A stretch of DNA of 6,993 nt from CAYNDL01 sp964396115. GTDB lineage: Bacteria > Patescibacteriota > Andersenbacteria > UBA10190 > CAIZMI01. Position numbers and translations under genes: made by a program. This document shows, in pieces, positions 6,928 through 6,993 of the stretch. The stretch covers positions 1-6,993 of the forward strand of contig CAYNDL010000047.1 of NCBI GenBank assembly GCA_964396115.1, in the 5' to 3' direction. Every line of letters starts with the position of its first letter. Position 1 is the first letter of the stretch. The notes under the pieces were generated by a model. It saw nothing but the letters and a program-made list of their open reading frames with translations, made no database searches and was not told the DNA's origin.

Positions 6928-6993
6928 ATGGATGAAGCTCTAGTCAGAATTTTTCGGCAAGTATTCGAGGGATTCGTTGGGAAACGAGAAATA
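6928..6993 (+). CDS. Possible 5' end of a divergent gene, unrecognised
   Basis: An ATG at 6928 opens a plus-strand frame of 22 codons that is still open at the window edge. It reads MDEALVRIFRQVFEGFVGKR and two further residues (EI), amphipathic and protein-like, but too short to assign to a family. No Shine-Dalgarno precedes it; TACGAT (four of six to TATAAT) lies 6 nt before the ATG. A divergent gene here would leave 65 nt to the wecG start at 6862. The alternative is that the upstream gene lies on the minus strand: one minus frame ends at a TAG within this stretch and another at a TAA next to 6913. Treat as a weak candidate. Confidence 0.25.
   Translation, partial: MDEALVRIFRQVFEGFVGKREI

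Overview
The window is a single block of six tightly packed genes, all read on the minus strand (right to left). It runs from near the right edge to past the left edge. In transcription order: a WecG/TagA-family glycosyltransferase, glutamyl-tRNA synthetase (gltX), a secreted coiled-coil M23 (LytM) peptidase, a family 2 glycosyltransferase of WaaE/KdtX type, a cobalamin-binding-type radical SAM enzyme, and a group 1 (GT4-type) glycosyltransferase cut by the left edge. Junctions are an 11-nt overlap, a 2-nt gap, a gap of about 41 nt, a 4-nt ATGA overlap and a 4-nt gap. This strongly suggests one operon with translational coupling. I saw no rRNA, tRNA, insertion sequence, CRISPR array or convincing rho-independent terminator. 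No gene-free stretch exceeds 300 bases.

Functionally this is a cell-envelope operon. WecG/TagA enzymes add an N-acetylmannosamine-type sugar to an undecaprenyl-linked acceptor. The GT2 and GT4 enzymes could extend the chain. The radical SAM enzyme, wedged between them and translationally coupled, could modify a sugar or the lipid carrier. The M23 peptidase is predicted to be exported and to cut peptidoglycan cross-links. gltX is the housekeeping exception, although it also supplies Glu-tRNA. These pathway links are inferred from gene order; the sugars and acceptors cannot be read from the sequence.

The organism is a bacterium with moderate to low GC and the standard code: TGA is used as a stop in two genes. 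The GluRS C-terminus (an LWPxR...LSGK...GPxE...LGK pattern) and the WecG protein, with a long linker before its ERVSGSD motif, remind me of Candidate Phyla Radiation (Patescibacteria) proteins. That is a recollection of family patterns, not a search, so the assignment is tentative.

The least expected signals are three. First, TATAAT-like boxes lie only 6 to 10 nt upstream of the likely wecG and gltX start codons, neither of which has a Shine-Dalgarno sequence, so near-leaderless transcripts are possible. Second, the radical SAM enzyme has an apparent insertion just after its iron-sulfur cluster motif. Third, a possible divergent gene begins at the far right edge.
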